64,000 bases of DNA from Corynebacterium comes (GCF_009734405.1 NZ_CP046453.1:806001-870000); one strand, 5' to 3'; numbered from the stretch's first letter, positions 37,497 to 45,583 are shown. The notes: a model not told the origin generated them from the letters alone. Program-made: numbers and translations.

Positions 37497-37880
37497 GTGC
37501 CGCTGACGGTGTTTGTGCGCACATCCTGGATGAGCGCGATCTGCGGGGTCCTGGTGCTGGGCCACCTCCTGGGCACCCAGCCCCGCAGCATTGAGGATCT
37601 CGGTCTGCTCTATTTCCTCGCGGGCTACCTCGGAATCGTCGTCGGAGTGGTGGCCGCGGGCTCGGGGGTTCTCAGCTGTGAGGAGATTGTGGCCGAGCGC
37701 CTCCAACCCGCTGTCCTCGGGCATATCCTCAGCGTTGCGGCCATCCTGTTCCTGTTCATCCTGACGACGCTTCCCGACGCCACCGGTCTTGAACTCGTCT
37801 TCGTTCCCGCCGGCTTCAGCATCGGCCAACTACCGGTGATGTGGGCACTGGTTGCCCGTAGCTACCGGAGCATGTCCTAA
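37497..37880 (+). CDS. Small integral membrane protein
   Basis: The 127-residue product has four likely membrane segments (about 10-28, 36-56, 70-92 and 97-118) with short loops and a positively charged C-terminus (ARSYRSMS). I do not recognise the family. GTG at 37497 is five bases after the ppx stop, so it is probably the last gene of the eno-distal operon. It precedes the tRNA-Leu gene by 24 bases. Confidence 0.6.
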   Translation: MPLTVFVRTSWMSAICGVLVLGHLLGTQPRSIEDLGLLYFLAGYLGIVVGVVAAGSGVLSCEEIVAERLQPAVLGHILSVAAILFLFILTTLPDATGLELVFVPAGFSIGQLPVMWALVARSYRSMS

Positions 37881-37904
37881 ACTTGAGGCGCTGTCCTGCA
37901 GCAG

Positions 37905-37981
37905 GCCCCCATAGCCCAATTGGCAGAGGCAGCTGACTTAAAATCAGCAGAGTGTCGGTTCGAGTCCGACTGGGGGCACCA
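37905..37981 (+). tRNA. tRNA-Leu (TAA anticodon) with short variable loop
   Basis: The acceptor GCCCCCA pairs with TGGGGGC. The anticodon stem GCTGA/TCAGC encloses CTTAAAA, giving anticodon TAA, which reads UUA (Leu). The T arm is GTCGG-TTCGAGT-CCGAC, the discriminator is A73, and CCA is encoded at 37979-37981. The variable region is only five bases (AGAGT), so it is a class I tRNA, whereas bacterial leucine tRNAs normally have a long class II arm. Confidence 0.85.
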
Positions 37982-37988
37982 TGTGAAG

Positions 37989-38028
37989 TCTCGCGACATC
38001 GTTCCTACGGTGTCGCGAGATTTCTTGT
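37989..38028 (+). terminator. Terminator after tRNA-Leu
   Basis: TCTCGCGACA (37989-37998) pairs with TGTCGCGAGA (38011-38020), followed by TTTCTTGTT. It lies eight bases beyond the tRNA CCA end. Confidence 0.85.
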
Positions 38029-38055
38029 TCCCGGTGCTGGGGAGGAACAGGGACT

Positions 38056-38206
38056 GTGGTCCCCTCGACTGATTGCGGGTGAAACGATGTTCTCGGATCA
38101 GACACGGCCGGGGGACCACGTGAAGGGCCACGGCATTTCCACTTCGCGCCCCCTCAAGACATGGCGACCTGTGGTCCGGGAGGCTTGCGGGGGTGCGAAG
38201 TGGAAA
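38056..38206. repeat. Nested inverted repeats in intergenic region
   Basis: Two inverted repeats lie in tandem. GTGGTCCCC (38056-38064) pairs with GGGGACCAC (38111-38119). An 18-base arm at 38136-38153 (TTTCCACTTCGC-G-CCCCC) pairs with 38189-38206, interrupted only by one G-T pair. No coding frame fits. The 18-bp stem is far longer than expected by chance and resembles a small non-autonomous element or a structured RNA. Confidence 0.7.
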
Positions 38207-38255
38207 CACGGAACCGCACGTCGTCGACGCCACCCTCGCGGTCACGGGAGGGACA

Positions 38256-38271
38256 GTGCGCAACGGCGCAC
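38256..38271. repeat. Dispersed palindromic core GTGCGCAACGGCGCAC, copy 3 location
   Basis: These are the same 16 bases as at 4334-4349 and the inverse of the core in the 7611-7738 array. They are placed in the intergenic stretch between tRNA-Leu and the deaminase gene, 52 bases from the deaminase stop. Confidence 0.7.
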
Positions 38272-38322
38272 GGGCAGGCCTCAGCGGACGACACACAGAG
38301 CCTGCCGCAGACAGTGTGATTA

Positions 38323-38796
38323 CTATCTGCCCTGCTGGAACAGCGACTTCACCCGCGCAGACAGTTCCTCATCCGGTCCGTCCACCTGGATACCCGGGAC
38401 GACGTCCCCGACAGGGATCGGCGCGACTGGTGACGGCGGGTGACCGAATGCTGAACGCCAGCCGGTGATCTGGGCGGACGACGCCGCGTAGACGATCCTG
38501 CCCAGGCCAACCCAGCCGTGGGCGGCAGCGCACATGGGGCAGTGCTCGCCGGAGGTGTAGACGACGGCCCGTGCGCGGCCGTCCGGGGTGAGGTTCTCGG
38601 CGGCCCAGCGGGCGATGGCGAATTCCGGGTGGCGGGTGTCGTCGCCTGAAGCGGTGCGGTTGTGGTCTGCGAACAGCTCCGTTCCGTCGCCGGCGACGAG
38701 GACGGATCCGTAGGGGTCATTTCCGGTTGCCAGGGCCTGTTCTGCCAGGTCAACGGCTCGGGCCAGCCACTGTTGATCGAGATCGGAGATGGTCAT
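38323..38796 (-). CDS. Nucleoside/tRNA deaminase-family protein
   Basis: This cytidine-deaminase-fold zinc enzyme of 157 residues has the zinc and proton-shuttle motifs HPEFAIARWAAE (HxE type) and GEHCPMCAAAHGWVGLG (PxxC type). The spacing is that of guanine deaminase and TadA relatives. The C-terminal ITGWRSAFGHPP and VDGPDEELSARVK look more like guanine/nucleoside deaminases than TadA. The exact substrate is open. ATG at 38796 is favoured by TATGCT (38804-38809, minus strand) seven bases upstream, giving a leaderless mRNA. Confidence 0.82.
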   Translation of the reverse strand: MTISDLDQQWLARAVDLAEQALATGNDPYGSVLVAGDGTELFADHNRTASGDDTRHPEFAIARWAAENLTPDGRARAVVYTSGEHCPMCAAAHGWVGLGRIVYAASSAQITGWRSAFGHPPSPVAPIPVGDVVPGIQVDGPDEELSARVKSLFQQGR

Positions 38797-38947
38797 GCCC
38801 GTCAGCATAGGTGGGTGACACGCCTGGCATGGGCGCATGCGTATTTTGGGTTTCACTTCCCGTGGCGGCCCGGAGGTTCTCCAGCATGTTGACGTCCCCG
38901 CTCCGACACCCGGGAGGGCACCAATGACTTCGAGGTGATCGTCACCG

Positions 38948-39964
38948 TCAGCGGGCGCGCCCCAGCTCCGCGCCGATCTTCGGCCACAGGCGGCTGAGGA
39001 TGTCATCCCAGGTGATCACACTGACGCCGTCACCGTTGTCGACGACGACGGCGACCTGCTCGTTGCTGGCGCGCATGCGGTTGAGGGCCTCTGACAGGGT
39101 CGTCGACTTGGGCAGGGCCAGGCTCGGGCGGGAGTAGCGGTCGGCGGGGTGCGTGGGGTCGGCCAGGAGTGTGTCGCGGACGTGCACGAGGTGCGGGACG
39201 TCAGAACCCGCGTCGATGAGCGCACGCAGCGTGCCGGTGGAGTGGGCCCAGTCCTGGACGTCGGCCACCGTGGAGTCGGCGGGCAGGACCGGTCGTGGGG
39301 CGGTGGCGACACCGAGGGTGAGCACGTCGAGGTCGATGACGCCGGAGATCTGGGTGGCGTCGGTGCTGTCGAGCGCGCCCTTGGCACGGGAATGCTCGAC
39401 AAGGTCCTGCAGCGTCTCGGCGTCATAACCCTTCGCTGCGGCACGTTCGACGGGCTGCTGCCCGGCCCTGGCGACCAGCCTGTTGGCGATGGCGTTGATC
39501 CAGACCAGCAGGGGGCGGAAGACGGTGATGAAACCGCGGGCGGGCCGGGCGATGAGGGTCAGTGCCTTCTCCGGGTGTGCGATGGCCCAGGACTTCGGTG
39601 CCATCTCGCCGACGACCAGGTGCAGGAACGTCGCGATGAACAGGGCCAGCGCGAAGGCGATCACGTAGGAGGCGGCCTCCGGCAGGGCAGTCGACTTCAG
39701 GAGGTCGGCGAGCAGGTGGTGGATCCACGGCTCGGTGATGGCACCCAGGGCGAACGTGGCCACGGTGATGCCCAGCTGCGCGCCGGCCAGCATGATGGTC
39801 AGCTCGTTGAGGCTGCGCAGCCCGGCGCGTGCCGACGCCGAGGTGTCCGCCGTCTCCTCGAGGCGGTTGCGGCGGGCGGCCAGCAGGGAGAACTCGATGA
39901 TCACGAAGAACGCCGAGGCGATGATGATGAGCACGGTCAGGGGGAGAGCGACATACCAGTTCAT
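38948..39964 (-). CDS. CNNM/CBS-domain membrane protein (hemolysin C / CorC-like), short form
   Basis: The 338-residue protein has an N-terminal DUF21/CNNM transmembrane domain (residues about 1-190: four helices starting VALPLTVLIIIASAFFVIIEFSLLAARRNRL, key EFSLLAARRNRL). A CBS pair follows (about 205-330). The C-terminal CorC/HlyC domain of longer relatives is missing. Family members export or sense magnesium or cobalt. It begins two bases after the stop of the longer homologue upstream, forming a tandem operon; the two proteins may form hetero-oligomers. Confidence 0.87.
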   Translation of the reverse strand: MNWYVALPLTVLIIIASAFFVIIEFSLLAARRNRLEETADTSASARAGLRSLNELTIMLAGAQLGITVATFALGAITEPWIHHLLADLLKSTALPEAASYVIAFALALFIATFLHLVVGEMAPKSWAIAHPEKALTLIARPARGFITVFRPLLVWINAIANRLVARAGQQPVERAAAKGYDAETLQDLVEHSRAKGALDSTDATQISGVIDLDVLTLGVATAPRPVLPADSTVADVQDWAHSTGTLRALIDAGSDVPHLVHVRDTLLADPTHPADRYSRPSLALPKSTTLSEALNRMRASNEQVAVVVDNGDGVSVITWDDILSRLWPKIGAELGRAR

Positions 39965-39966
39965 GA

Positions 39967-41325
39967 TCAGCGATCCTCTTCGATCAGTTCGATGCGGACT
40001 TCTGAGGGGACGTGATGGTCCACCTTCTCCACCTTCACGCTGAGTCGGCGCACCGGGGCGCCTTCGCCCTCGACGTAGTCGTCGGGCTCGGCTGCGAGGT
40101 CGATCCGGTGGATCTCGCCTTCCTCCACCAGTCCGCCGGTGTGGGCGATGAGCAGTCCGGAGATGGTCACGAACTCACCCCGGGGCAGGTCGTGACCGAT
40201 GACGCGCTCGATCTCATCCAGTGGCGTGTCGCCGTCGACGAGCCATTCGCCCTCACCGGTGGGGGTGATCTCCTCCGTCTCCTCGGCGTCGTGTTCATCG
40301 GTGACGTCGCCGAGAATCTCCTCGGCCAGATCCTCGATGGTGATGATGCCGACGAAGCCGCCGTACTCGTCGATGACGCACGCCAGCTTCTCGTGGGCCG
40401 CCTCGAGGGCGTCCACGGCCGAGGGGAGCGGCATCAGTTCGGGGACGACCAGAGCATCGCGCATGAGGCGGGAGACGGGGGTGGCAGCGGGAAGCGCGGT
40501 TCCCAGCACGTCCACGAGGTGGACCACCCCGACCGGATCATGGTCGGCATCGACCACGGGATAGCGGGTATGGGCCGTGGTCATGAGCGCGCGGACCTGG
40601 CCGATGGTGGTGGAGGGGTCCACCACGTCGGTCCGGGAGCGTGGCACCATCGCATGCTCGACGTTGTACTCGTGGAAATCGAGCAGACGATTCAGGATGA
40701 GCGATGTTCCGGTACCCAGGTCGCCGCTCTCGCGGGAGGCGGAGACGATGTGCTCGAGGTCCCTCCTCGTCGCTGTGGAGTCGAGGTCCTCCAGCGGCTC
40801 GATGCGGAACAGGCGGAGCAGGGCGTTGGCCGAGACGTCGAAAAGCCTGATCAGCCAGCCGAACAGGAGCATGTACAACGAGGTCGACCTGGCCAGAGCC
40901 AGCGAGGATTTCAGCGGGGCGGCGAGGGTGTAGTTCTTCGGGAAGAGCTCACCGAAGATCATCTGCACGACGGTGGCGACGGCCATCGCCAGGACGGTGC
41001 CCACGCCGACGGAGACCGCCGTGGACACGCCGACCCCGCCCAGCAGCACGCCGAGCTGGCGGCCCACCAGAGGTTCTGCGGCGAAACCCACGAGAAGCCC
41101 GGTGACGGTGATACCCAACTGGGCTCCCGACAGCATGAACGAGGTTCGGTCGGTGACGCCGAGGGCCGTGCGGGCGCGCTTGTCGCCGTCGTCCGCCCGG
41201 GCACGGAGAACGGCACGGTCGACGGACATGAAGGCGAATTCCTGGGCGACGAAATAGCCGTTCAGCGAGATCAACACGCCGATGAAGAGGGTTCCGAACA
41301 GAAGAGTGACAGCTGCGGTGATCAT
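39967..41325 (-). CDS. CNNM/CBS-domain membrane protein with CorC/HlyC domain, long form
   Basis: The 452-residue protein has a CNNM domain (residues about 1-195; LNGYFVAQEFAFMSVDRAVLRARA), a CBS pair (about 215-335, with DVVDPSTTIGQVRALM and VIDEYGGFVGIITIEDLAEEILGD; key DEYGGFVGIITIEDL.EEI.GD), and a C-terminal CorC/HlyC domain (about 355-440). The latter is absent from its downstream tandem partner. A role in magnesium/cobalt efflux or homeostasis is known for relatives. It heads the two-gene operon and is divergent from the Bax-inhibitor-1 gene. Confidence 0.9.
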   Translation of the reverse strand: MITAAVTLLFGTLFIGVLISLNGYFVAQEFAFMSVDRAVLRARADDGDKRARTALGVTDRTSFMLSGAQLGITVTGLLVGFAAEPLVGRQLGVLLGGVGVSTAVSVGVGTVLAMAVATVVQMIFGELFPKNYTLAAPLKSSLALARSTSLYMLLFGWLIRLFDVSANALLRLFRIEPLEDLDSTATRRDLEHIVSASRESGDLGTGTSLILNRLLDFHEYNVEHAMVPRSRTDVVDPSTTIGQVRALMTTAHTRYPVVDADHDPVGVVHLVDVLGTALPAATPVSRLMRDALVVPELMPLPSAVDALEAAHEKLACVIDEYGGFVGIITIEDLAEEILGDVTDEHDAEETEEITPTGEGEWLVDGDTPLDEIERVIGHDLPRGEFVTISGLLIAHTGGLVEEGEIHRIDLAAEPDDYVEGEGAPVRRLSVKVEKVDHHVPSEVRIELIEEDR

Positions 41326-41535
41326 GCCGTCCCCCTCGCGTGTCTGGCGCTACTGGGACGGTACGAACATTCGGGGGGCTCCATTTCGGAGAGGCCACCA
41401 TCGCTTTCTGCTGCTTGTCTTCAAGGTGTGGGGGAATTCTACGTGACAATCACTCACCGGGGGAACTAAGCAGACCTTTGTTACGTTGTACGGGGTAGAA
41501 AGCACTATAAAAAGAGAAAGGCTCGGGGCTTCATT

Positions 41536-42375
41536 GTGCGTAGCAGCAACCCTGTCATGAATTCACTCACCTCCGTCAAGGGCGGCGCTCAGCGCGGTGC
41601 GTACCCGTCGGGTGCACCGCAGGGCTATGGCGACCCTTATTCCGGCTACGGTCAGGCACCCGCCACCGCCACCGTCACCGGCGACCGTCCGATGACCGTC
41701 GACGACGTCGTCGCCAAGACGGGCATGACCCTCGGCGTCATCGTCGCCTTCGCCGTGCTCAACTTCGGCATCGCCGTGTTCGTGAGCATGGGCCTCGCGC
41801 TTCTTCTCACCGCGGTGGGCGCCATCGGCGGTCTCATCACCGTGCTGGTGGCCACCTTCGGCAAGAAGTACGGCTCGGCGGCCGTCACCCTCATCTACGC
41901 CGCATTCGAGGGCCTGTTCGTCGGCGGTATCTCGCTGCTGTTCTCGGGTATGACGGTCGGCGGTTCCGACGGTTTCGTCCTCATCGGCCAGGCCATCATC
42001 GGTACCGTGGGCGTCTTCCTCGGCATGCTCTTCGTGTACAAGACCGGTGCCGTCAAGGTCACCCCGAAGTTCAACCGCATCATGACCGGTGCGCTCGTCG
42101 GCGTCCTGGTCCTGGCCCTGGGCAACATGCTGCTGGCCATGTTCACCGGCAGCAATCCGCTCCGTGACGGCGGCATGCTGGCCATCGTCTTCTCGCTGGT
42201 CTGCATCGGTCTGGCGGCCATGAGCTTCCTGTCCGACTTCGACGCGGCCGACAAGATGATCCGCGCCGGTGCTCCCTCGAAGATGGCCTGGGGCGTCGCC
42301 CTCGGACTGGCCGTGACCCTGGTCTGGCTCTACACCGAGATCCTGCGCCTGCTGTCCTACTTCCGCGGCAACTAG
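41536..42375 (+). CDS. Bax inhibitor-1 / YccA-family membrane protein
   Basis: The 279-residue protein has a Gly/Pro/Tyr-rich cytoplasmic N-terminus (about 50 residues) and seven predicted membrane segments. Late-helix motifs typical of the family are present (FLSDFDAADKMIRAGAPSKMAWGVALG, key DFDAAD). The di-aspartyl region around DFDAADKM corresponds to the pH-sensitive calcium leak sensor in BsYetJ. The GTG start gives the usual actinobacterial N-terminus MRSSNPV. A TATAAA-like -10 lies about 30 bases upstream. It ends in a terminator at 42393. Confidence 0.9.
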   Translation: MRSSNPVMNSLTSVKGGAQRGAYPSGAPQGYGDPYSGYGQAPATATVTGDRPMTVDDVVAKTGMTLGVIVAFAVLNFGIAVFVSMGLALLLTAVGAIGGLITVLVATFGKKYGSAAVTLIYAAFEGLFVGGISLLFSGMTVGGSDGFVLIGQAIIGTVGVFLGMLFVYKTGAVKVTPKFNRIMTGALVGVLVLALGNMLLAMFTGSNPLRDGGMLAIVFSLVCIGLAAMSFLSDFDAADKMIRAGAPSKMAWGVALGLAVTLVWLYTEILRLLSYFRGN

Positions 42376-42392
42376 TCAGTCACACCCGCAAG

Positions 42393-42419
42393 AATGGACC
42401 CGCCTCGGCGGGTCCATTT
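42393..42419 (+). terminator. Terminator after Bax-inhibitor-1 gene
   Basis: AATGGACCCGCC (42393-42404) pairs with GGCGGGTCCATT (42407-42418), ending in TTTC. It also faces the convergent SRPBCC gene. Confidence 0.85.
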
Positions 42420-42422
42420 CTG

Positions 42423-43004
42423 CTATCCGAGGTAGAATGCGATGGTGCGTTCGGCCTGGGCCCGGGCTTCGGCGGGGTCGCCGCCGGCGTCGACAAGCGC
42501 ACGCGACCAGGCGTGGGCGACCTCGCGGATGAAGGTCTCCTCCTCGCCCTCCTGAGACTCGGTGTCCATCGCCAGGTGGAAGGCGAGGGCGACCAGGGAA
42601 CTGTCCCAGCCGATGCCGCCGACCGCTGGGCCGTGGGTGTCCCAGTGCTCGTCCGCGGCCCCGAGGTGCGTGACCGTCAGTCGGGTGCCTGGCGCGGCGG
42701 GGGAGAGGGTGATCTCGACGGTGCTCAGGTTATCGGCGTCATCCCAGGTCAGACGCAGGAGCTGCTCCGGCTTGCACGTCGAGATGCCCCCGGAGACCCC
42801 GCTGCCGGCGAGTTCGAAACGGCCGCCCTCGGCGAGTGTTCCGCTGACAGGCTCGAACCAGTGCTCCAGGCGGGACGGGTCGGTGAGGGAGTCCCACAGG
42901 TCGGCCTCGGAGGCGAGGTAGGTGCGCGAGAGCTCGACGCCCACGCCGGCGCCCTCGCGGACCACGCGACGTTCGACGAGCGGGATCTGATCAACCAGGT
43001 TCAT
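42423..43004 (-). CDS. SRPBCC-family protein (AHSA1-like)
   Basis: The 193-residue protein has the START/Bet v1-like fold of the AHSA1 group: ELSRTYLASEADLWDSLTDPSRLEHWFEPVSG (key W..LTDP.RLE.WF.PV.G) near the N-terminus, LLRLTWDDAD, and TRLTVTHLG in the last strand. A C-terminal helical extension (residues 140-190) is typical of actinobacterial members. Ligand and function are unknown. It starts at ATG 43004 and is transcribed with the same polarity as the downstream lipoprotein and greA genes but is not obviously linked to them. Confidence 0.8.
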   Translation of the reverse strand: MNLVDQIPLVERRVVREGAGVGVELSRTYLASEADLWDSLTDPSRLEHWFEPVSGTLAEGGRFELAGSGVSGGISTCKPEQLLRLTWDDADNLSTVEITLSPAAPGTRLTVTHLGAADEHWDTHGPAVGGIGWDSSLVALAFHLAMDTESQEGEEETFIREVAHAWSRALVDAGGDPAEARAQAERTIAFYLG

Positions 43005-43137
43005 GTTCTACTCCCTCAGAGGATGATGGTGGTGGTGGGGTCGGGCGGGGAACACGTGGAAAGAACAACACCCGGGCCACCAACGCCGACGAAGCGGAGC
43101 TGGTGACCCGGGCGTGACCAGGAAGAGCCACGGTGAG

Positions 43138-43389
43138 CTAGTTCTGGACGGGCTCTTCCCCGACCATGACTGCGTCATTCTCGAGGGTGCCGTCCAGCGC
43201 GGTGCTGGTCGTGGCCTCGGAAGTCTCCTCAGAGGTCTTCGCGGCAGCCGGCGGAGCGTTGAACTCCGTGGCGGTGTCGACCTTCAGATCTGAGGGCTGC
43301 TCGTTGGGCGGAGAGCAGGCGGCCAGCGCGAGAGCGAGCGAAGCGGCGCCTGCGACTGCGGCAGCCTTGAGAGCGAAGATGCGGGTCAT
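43138..43389 (-). CDS. Small lipoprotein
   Basis: The 83-residue precursor starts MTRIFALKAAAVAGAASL and has a lipobox LAAC at residues 22-25, so it should be diacylated and anchored to the membrane. The mature part is short, Thr/Ser/Glu-rich and probably unstructured. No family is recognised. A frame extending upstream lacks a start signal; AGGGAGGATCC precedes the chosen ATG. It lies 41 bases downstream of greA on the same strand. Confidence 0.7.
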   Translation of the reverse strand: MTRIFALKAAAVAGAASLALALAACSPPNEQPSDLKVDTATEFNAPPAAAKTSEETSEATTSTALDGTLENDAVMVGEEPVQN

Positions 43390-43429
43390 GGTGGGGATCC
43401 TCCCTGTAGTCACTGATTCGGATACGAGA

Positions 43430-43954
43430 TTACTTGCCCGGACGCGGGGTCGCTGCAAGTTGGGAATCGTACGGTGCCGCGGACTCGAGAGTCACGCTGA
43501 GGGTGGCACCACTCGGAGCTGAGTACTCACGGGTCTCGCCCTCCTGGGCGCCCAGCAGTGCGGCCCCCAGCGGGGAGTGCTCTGAGTAGGTCTCCAGGTG
43601 CTCGTTGTCCATTGCCGTGGCACGGGTGCCGATGAGGAAGGTCTCCTTGTCGTCCTTGTCACCGTTGTAGTAGACGTGAACGACCGAACCGACGAGTGCG
43701 ACACCATCGACGACGCCCTCGCGCTCCGTGGTGGAGTTGGCCAGGATCTCGGAGATCTGCTTGATGCGGGCCTCCTCCTGGTCCTGCATCTCGCGGGCGG
43801 CGTCGTAGCCTGCGTTCTCCTTGAGGTCGCCCTCCTCACGACGCTCGTTGATCTCGGCGGCGACGGCCGGGCGGTGATCAACCAGTATCTGCAGCTCATG
43901 CTCGAGCTTCGTCTTCATTTCCGGGGTGATGTACTGCTTCTGGTTTTCAGCCAT
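43430..43954 (-). CDS. greA: Transcription elongation factor GreA
   Basis: GreA rescues backtracked RNA polymerase by stimulating transcript cleavage. The 174-residue protein has the N-terminal coiled-coil arm (ITPEMKTKLEHELQILVDHRPAVAAEINERREEGDLKENAGYDAARE; key acidic tip EGDLKENAGYDAA) and the C-terminal FKBP-like domain (SPLGAALLGAQEGETREYSAPSGA). The acidic tip residues are intact. It is preceded by an inverted repeat GTGTTAA-N15-TTAACAC at 44049-44077 in the promoter area. Confidence 0.96.
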   Translation of the reverse strand: MAENQKQYITPEMKTKLEHELQILVDHRPAVAAEINERREEGDLKENAGYDAAREMQDQEEARIKQISEILANSTTEREGVVDGVALVGSVVHVYYNGDKDDKETFLIGTRATAMDNEHLETYSEHSPLGAALLGAQEGETREYSAPSGATLSVTLESAAPYDSQLAATPRPGK

Positions 43955-44048
43955 GGCTACGTAACGTCCCTGCCTTCCCTAATCCCTGGGTCCGGTGGGG
44001 CACATCCGACGGGGAGCCTCATGCCCCCAACAGGCGCGTCACCCACCG

Positions 44049-44077
44049 GTGTTAACAATTGACAGGGATTTTAACAC
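44049..44077. promoter_or_regulatory. Inverted repeat GTGTTAA-N15-TTAACAC upstream of greA
   Basis: This is an AT-rich 7-base inverted repeat in an otherwise GC-rich gap between the DUF4307 stop and greA. On the minus strand it overlaps TAAAAT, a possible -10 of greA. It could be an operator or the core of a promoter; no regulator is implied. Confidence 0.35.
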
Positions 44078-44094
44078 AGGTGCGTCGGGCCGGA

Positions 44095-44559
44095 TCACTC
44101 GACGGGTGCGCCGGGCCCGATGGTCAGGTGGTCGGGGATGAGTGTGGAGCAGCCGTACACGCTGCCGGAGACCGGCAGGTCGCGGGAGGGAATGTCCACC
44201 TGGAAGCGCTGGATCGGGTCGCCGCCCGGCTCGATGAGAAGCTCACGACGACCGACCTCGGCCATCGCGTAGTCGATGGAGGTGACGATGCAGTAGGAGG
44301 CCACGTTCGGATCCTCACGTGTCACGTCGACCCACAGTCGCATCGTCCGGTCGTCGATCCGTTCGTGGGAGACCATGGAGATTGTGACGTCACCGCGCTG
44401 GTTGTCGGCGGCCAGATACCGGGCGATGGCGATCGCGAGACCGGCGATGAGTACGACAGCGACGATGGCGATCATCTTGCCGCCGAGGTTCCTCTCCGTC
44501 TTCGGAGTGCGGTCCGCACCGTAGCGAGTGGTGGAGCGGTTGTCGGCGGGAGTGCTCAT
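44095..44559 (-). CDS. DUF4307-type membrane protein
   Basis: The 154-residue protein has one membrane helix at about residues 29-47 (MIAIVAVVLIAGLAIAIARY) after a hydrophilic N-terminus. The external domain of about 100 residues has beta character and two cysteines (SYCIVTSID and SVYGCSTLI) that could form a disulfide. This is the DUF4307 arrangement found upstream of mca in many actinobacteria. The function is unknown. It is transcribed divergently from mca. Confidence 0.8.
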   Translation of the reverse strand: MSTPADNRSTTRYGADRTPKTERNLGGKMIAIVAVVLIAGLAIAIARYLAADNQRGDVTISMVSHERIDDRTMRLWVDVTREDPNVASYCIVTSIDYAMAEVGRRELLIEPGGDPIQRFQVDIPSRDLPVSGSVYGCSTLIPDHLTIGPGAPVE

Positions 44560-44707
44560 TGATCATCCTCTGGAGGTGTCAGGCAAGGCGTATCCGCATC
44601 ATCCTAATGGATGCTCCCGGAAGGACCTGCTTTCCCATGATCGGGACGGGCCGTTAGGATGGGACAGGTTGACACCACAACGAGCAACCAAGAAAAGGAA
44701 GCGACAC

Positions 44708-45583
44708 GTGAGCGGATTCCGGCTCCTGGCCATTCATGCCCACCCCGACGATGAGGCATCGAAGGGGGCAGCGACGACTGCACGCTACGCCGCCGAAGGT
44801 AACCGGGTCATGGTGCTCACCTGTACCGGCGGCGAACGCGGCGACATCCTCAACCCTGCGATGGACAGGCCGGGCGTGCTGGAGAACATCATCGACATCC
44901 GTCGGCAGGAGATGGCCACCGCCGCCGAGGCACTCGGCGTAGAGCACGTGTGGCTGGGCCACGTCGACTCCGGTCTGCCGCAGGGTGATCCGCTGCCGCC
45001 GCTGCCGGAGGGCTGTTTCGCCCTGGCGCCGGGCGTCGATGTGGCGAAGGAGTTCGTGGAGATCATCCGTGACTTCCGGCCGCACGTCATCGTCACCTAC
45101 GACGAGAACGGTGGCTACCCGCACCCGGACCACCTGAAAGTGCACGAGGCCTCCATGATCGCCTGGGCGAAGGCGGGCGACCCCGACTTCGCCCCGGAGC
45201 TCGGGGAGCCCTGGGCCCCGCTGAAGCTGTACTACTCCCACGGTTTCGTCCATCAGCGGATGAAGATGTTCCACGATCTGCTGATCGCCGACGGACGCAC
45301 CAGCCCTTATGGGCCGATGCTGGAACGGTGGGAGCGCAACCCGGCGGACATCATGGCCAGGGTGACCACCCAGGTCGAGTGCGCCGAGTACTTCCCCCAC
45401 CGGGAGGCTGCGCTGCGGGCGCACGCCACCCAGATCGACCCGGCCGGGGCGTTCCTGGCCACCCCGGCACATGTGCAGCAGGAGTTGTGGCCGACCGAGG
45501 AGTTCGAGCTCGCGAAGACACGCGTGGCCACATCGTTGCCGGAGGATGACCTGTTCGCGGGCATCACCCCGGACAAGAAGTAG
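44708..45583 (+). CDS. mca: Mycothiol S-conjugate amidase
   Basis: Mca cleaves mycothiol S-conjugates of toxins or antibiotics, releasing a mercapturic acid for export and GlcN-Ins for recycling. The 291-residue protein is a LmbE-fold deacetylase. The zinc motif AHPDDEASKG is at residues about 10-19, GGERGDILNP follows, and the third histidine region GGYPHPDHLKVHE is near residue 140. The length and C-terminus favour Mca over the related MshB. GTG at 44708 follows AAGGAAG. A small membrane protein gene follows 14 bases later. Confidence 0.93.
   Translation: MSGFRLLAIHAHPDDEASKGAATTARYAAEGNRVMVLTCTGGERGDILNPAMDRPGVLENIIDIRRQEMATAAEALGVEHVWLGHVDSGLPQGDPLPPLPEGCFALAPGVDVAKEFVEIIRDFRPHVIVTYDENGGYPHPDHLKVHEASMIAWAKAGDPDFAPELGEPWAPLKLYYSHGFVHQRMKMFHDLLIADGRTSPYGPMLERWERNPADIMARVTTQVECAEYFPHREAALRAHATQIDPAGAFLATPAHVQQELWPTEEFELAKTRVATSLPEDDLFAGITPDKK

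Larger units (their letters stand above)
37982..38322. other. Gene-free stretch between tRNA-Leu and deaminase (341 bp)
   Basis: It contains, in order, the tRNA terminator, the two nested inverted repeats and one copy of the GTGCGC palindrome. No credible open frame with a start signal is present. As an intergenic region next to a tRNA 3' end it is a plausible insertion site, but no duplicated tRNA end was found in the window. Confidence 0.5.

Noticed and set aside
37905..38322. Integrated element using the tRNA-Leu 3' end as attachment site
   Set aside because: No integrase gene and no second copy of the tRNA 3' end was found in the window.
41441..41460. GlxR site between the CNNM and Bax-inhibitor-1 genes (GTGACAATCACTCAC)
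   Set aside because: It does not align with TGTGA-N2-TA-N2-TCACA; the half-sites are out of register.
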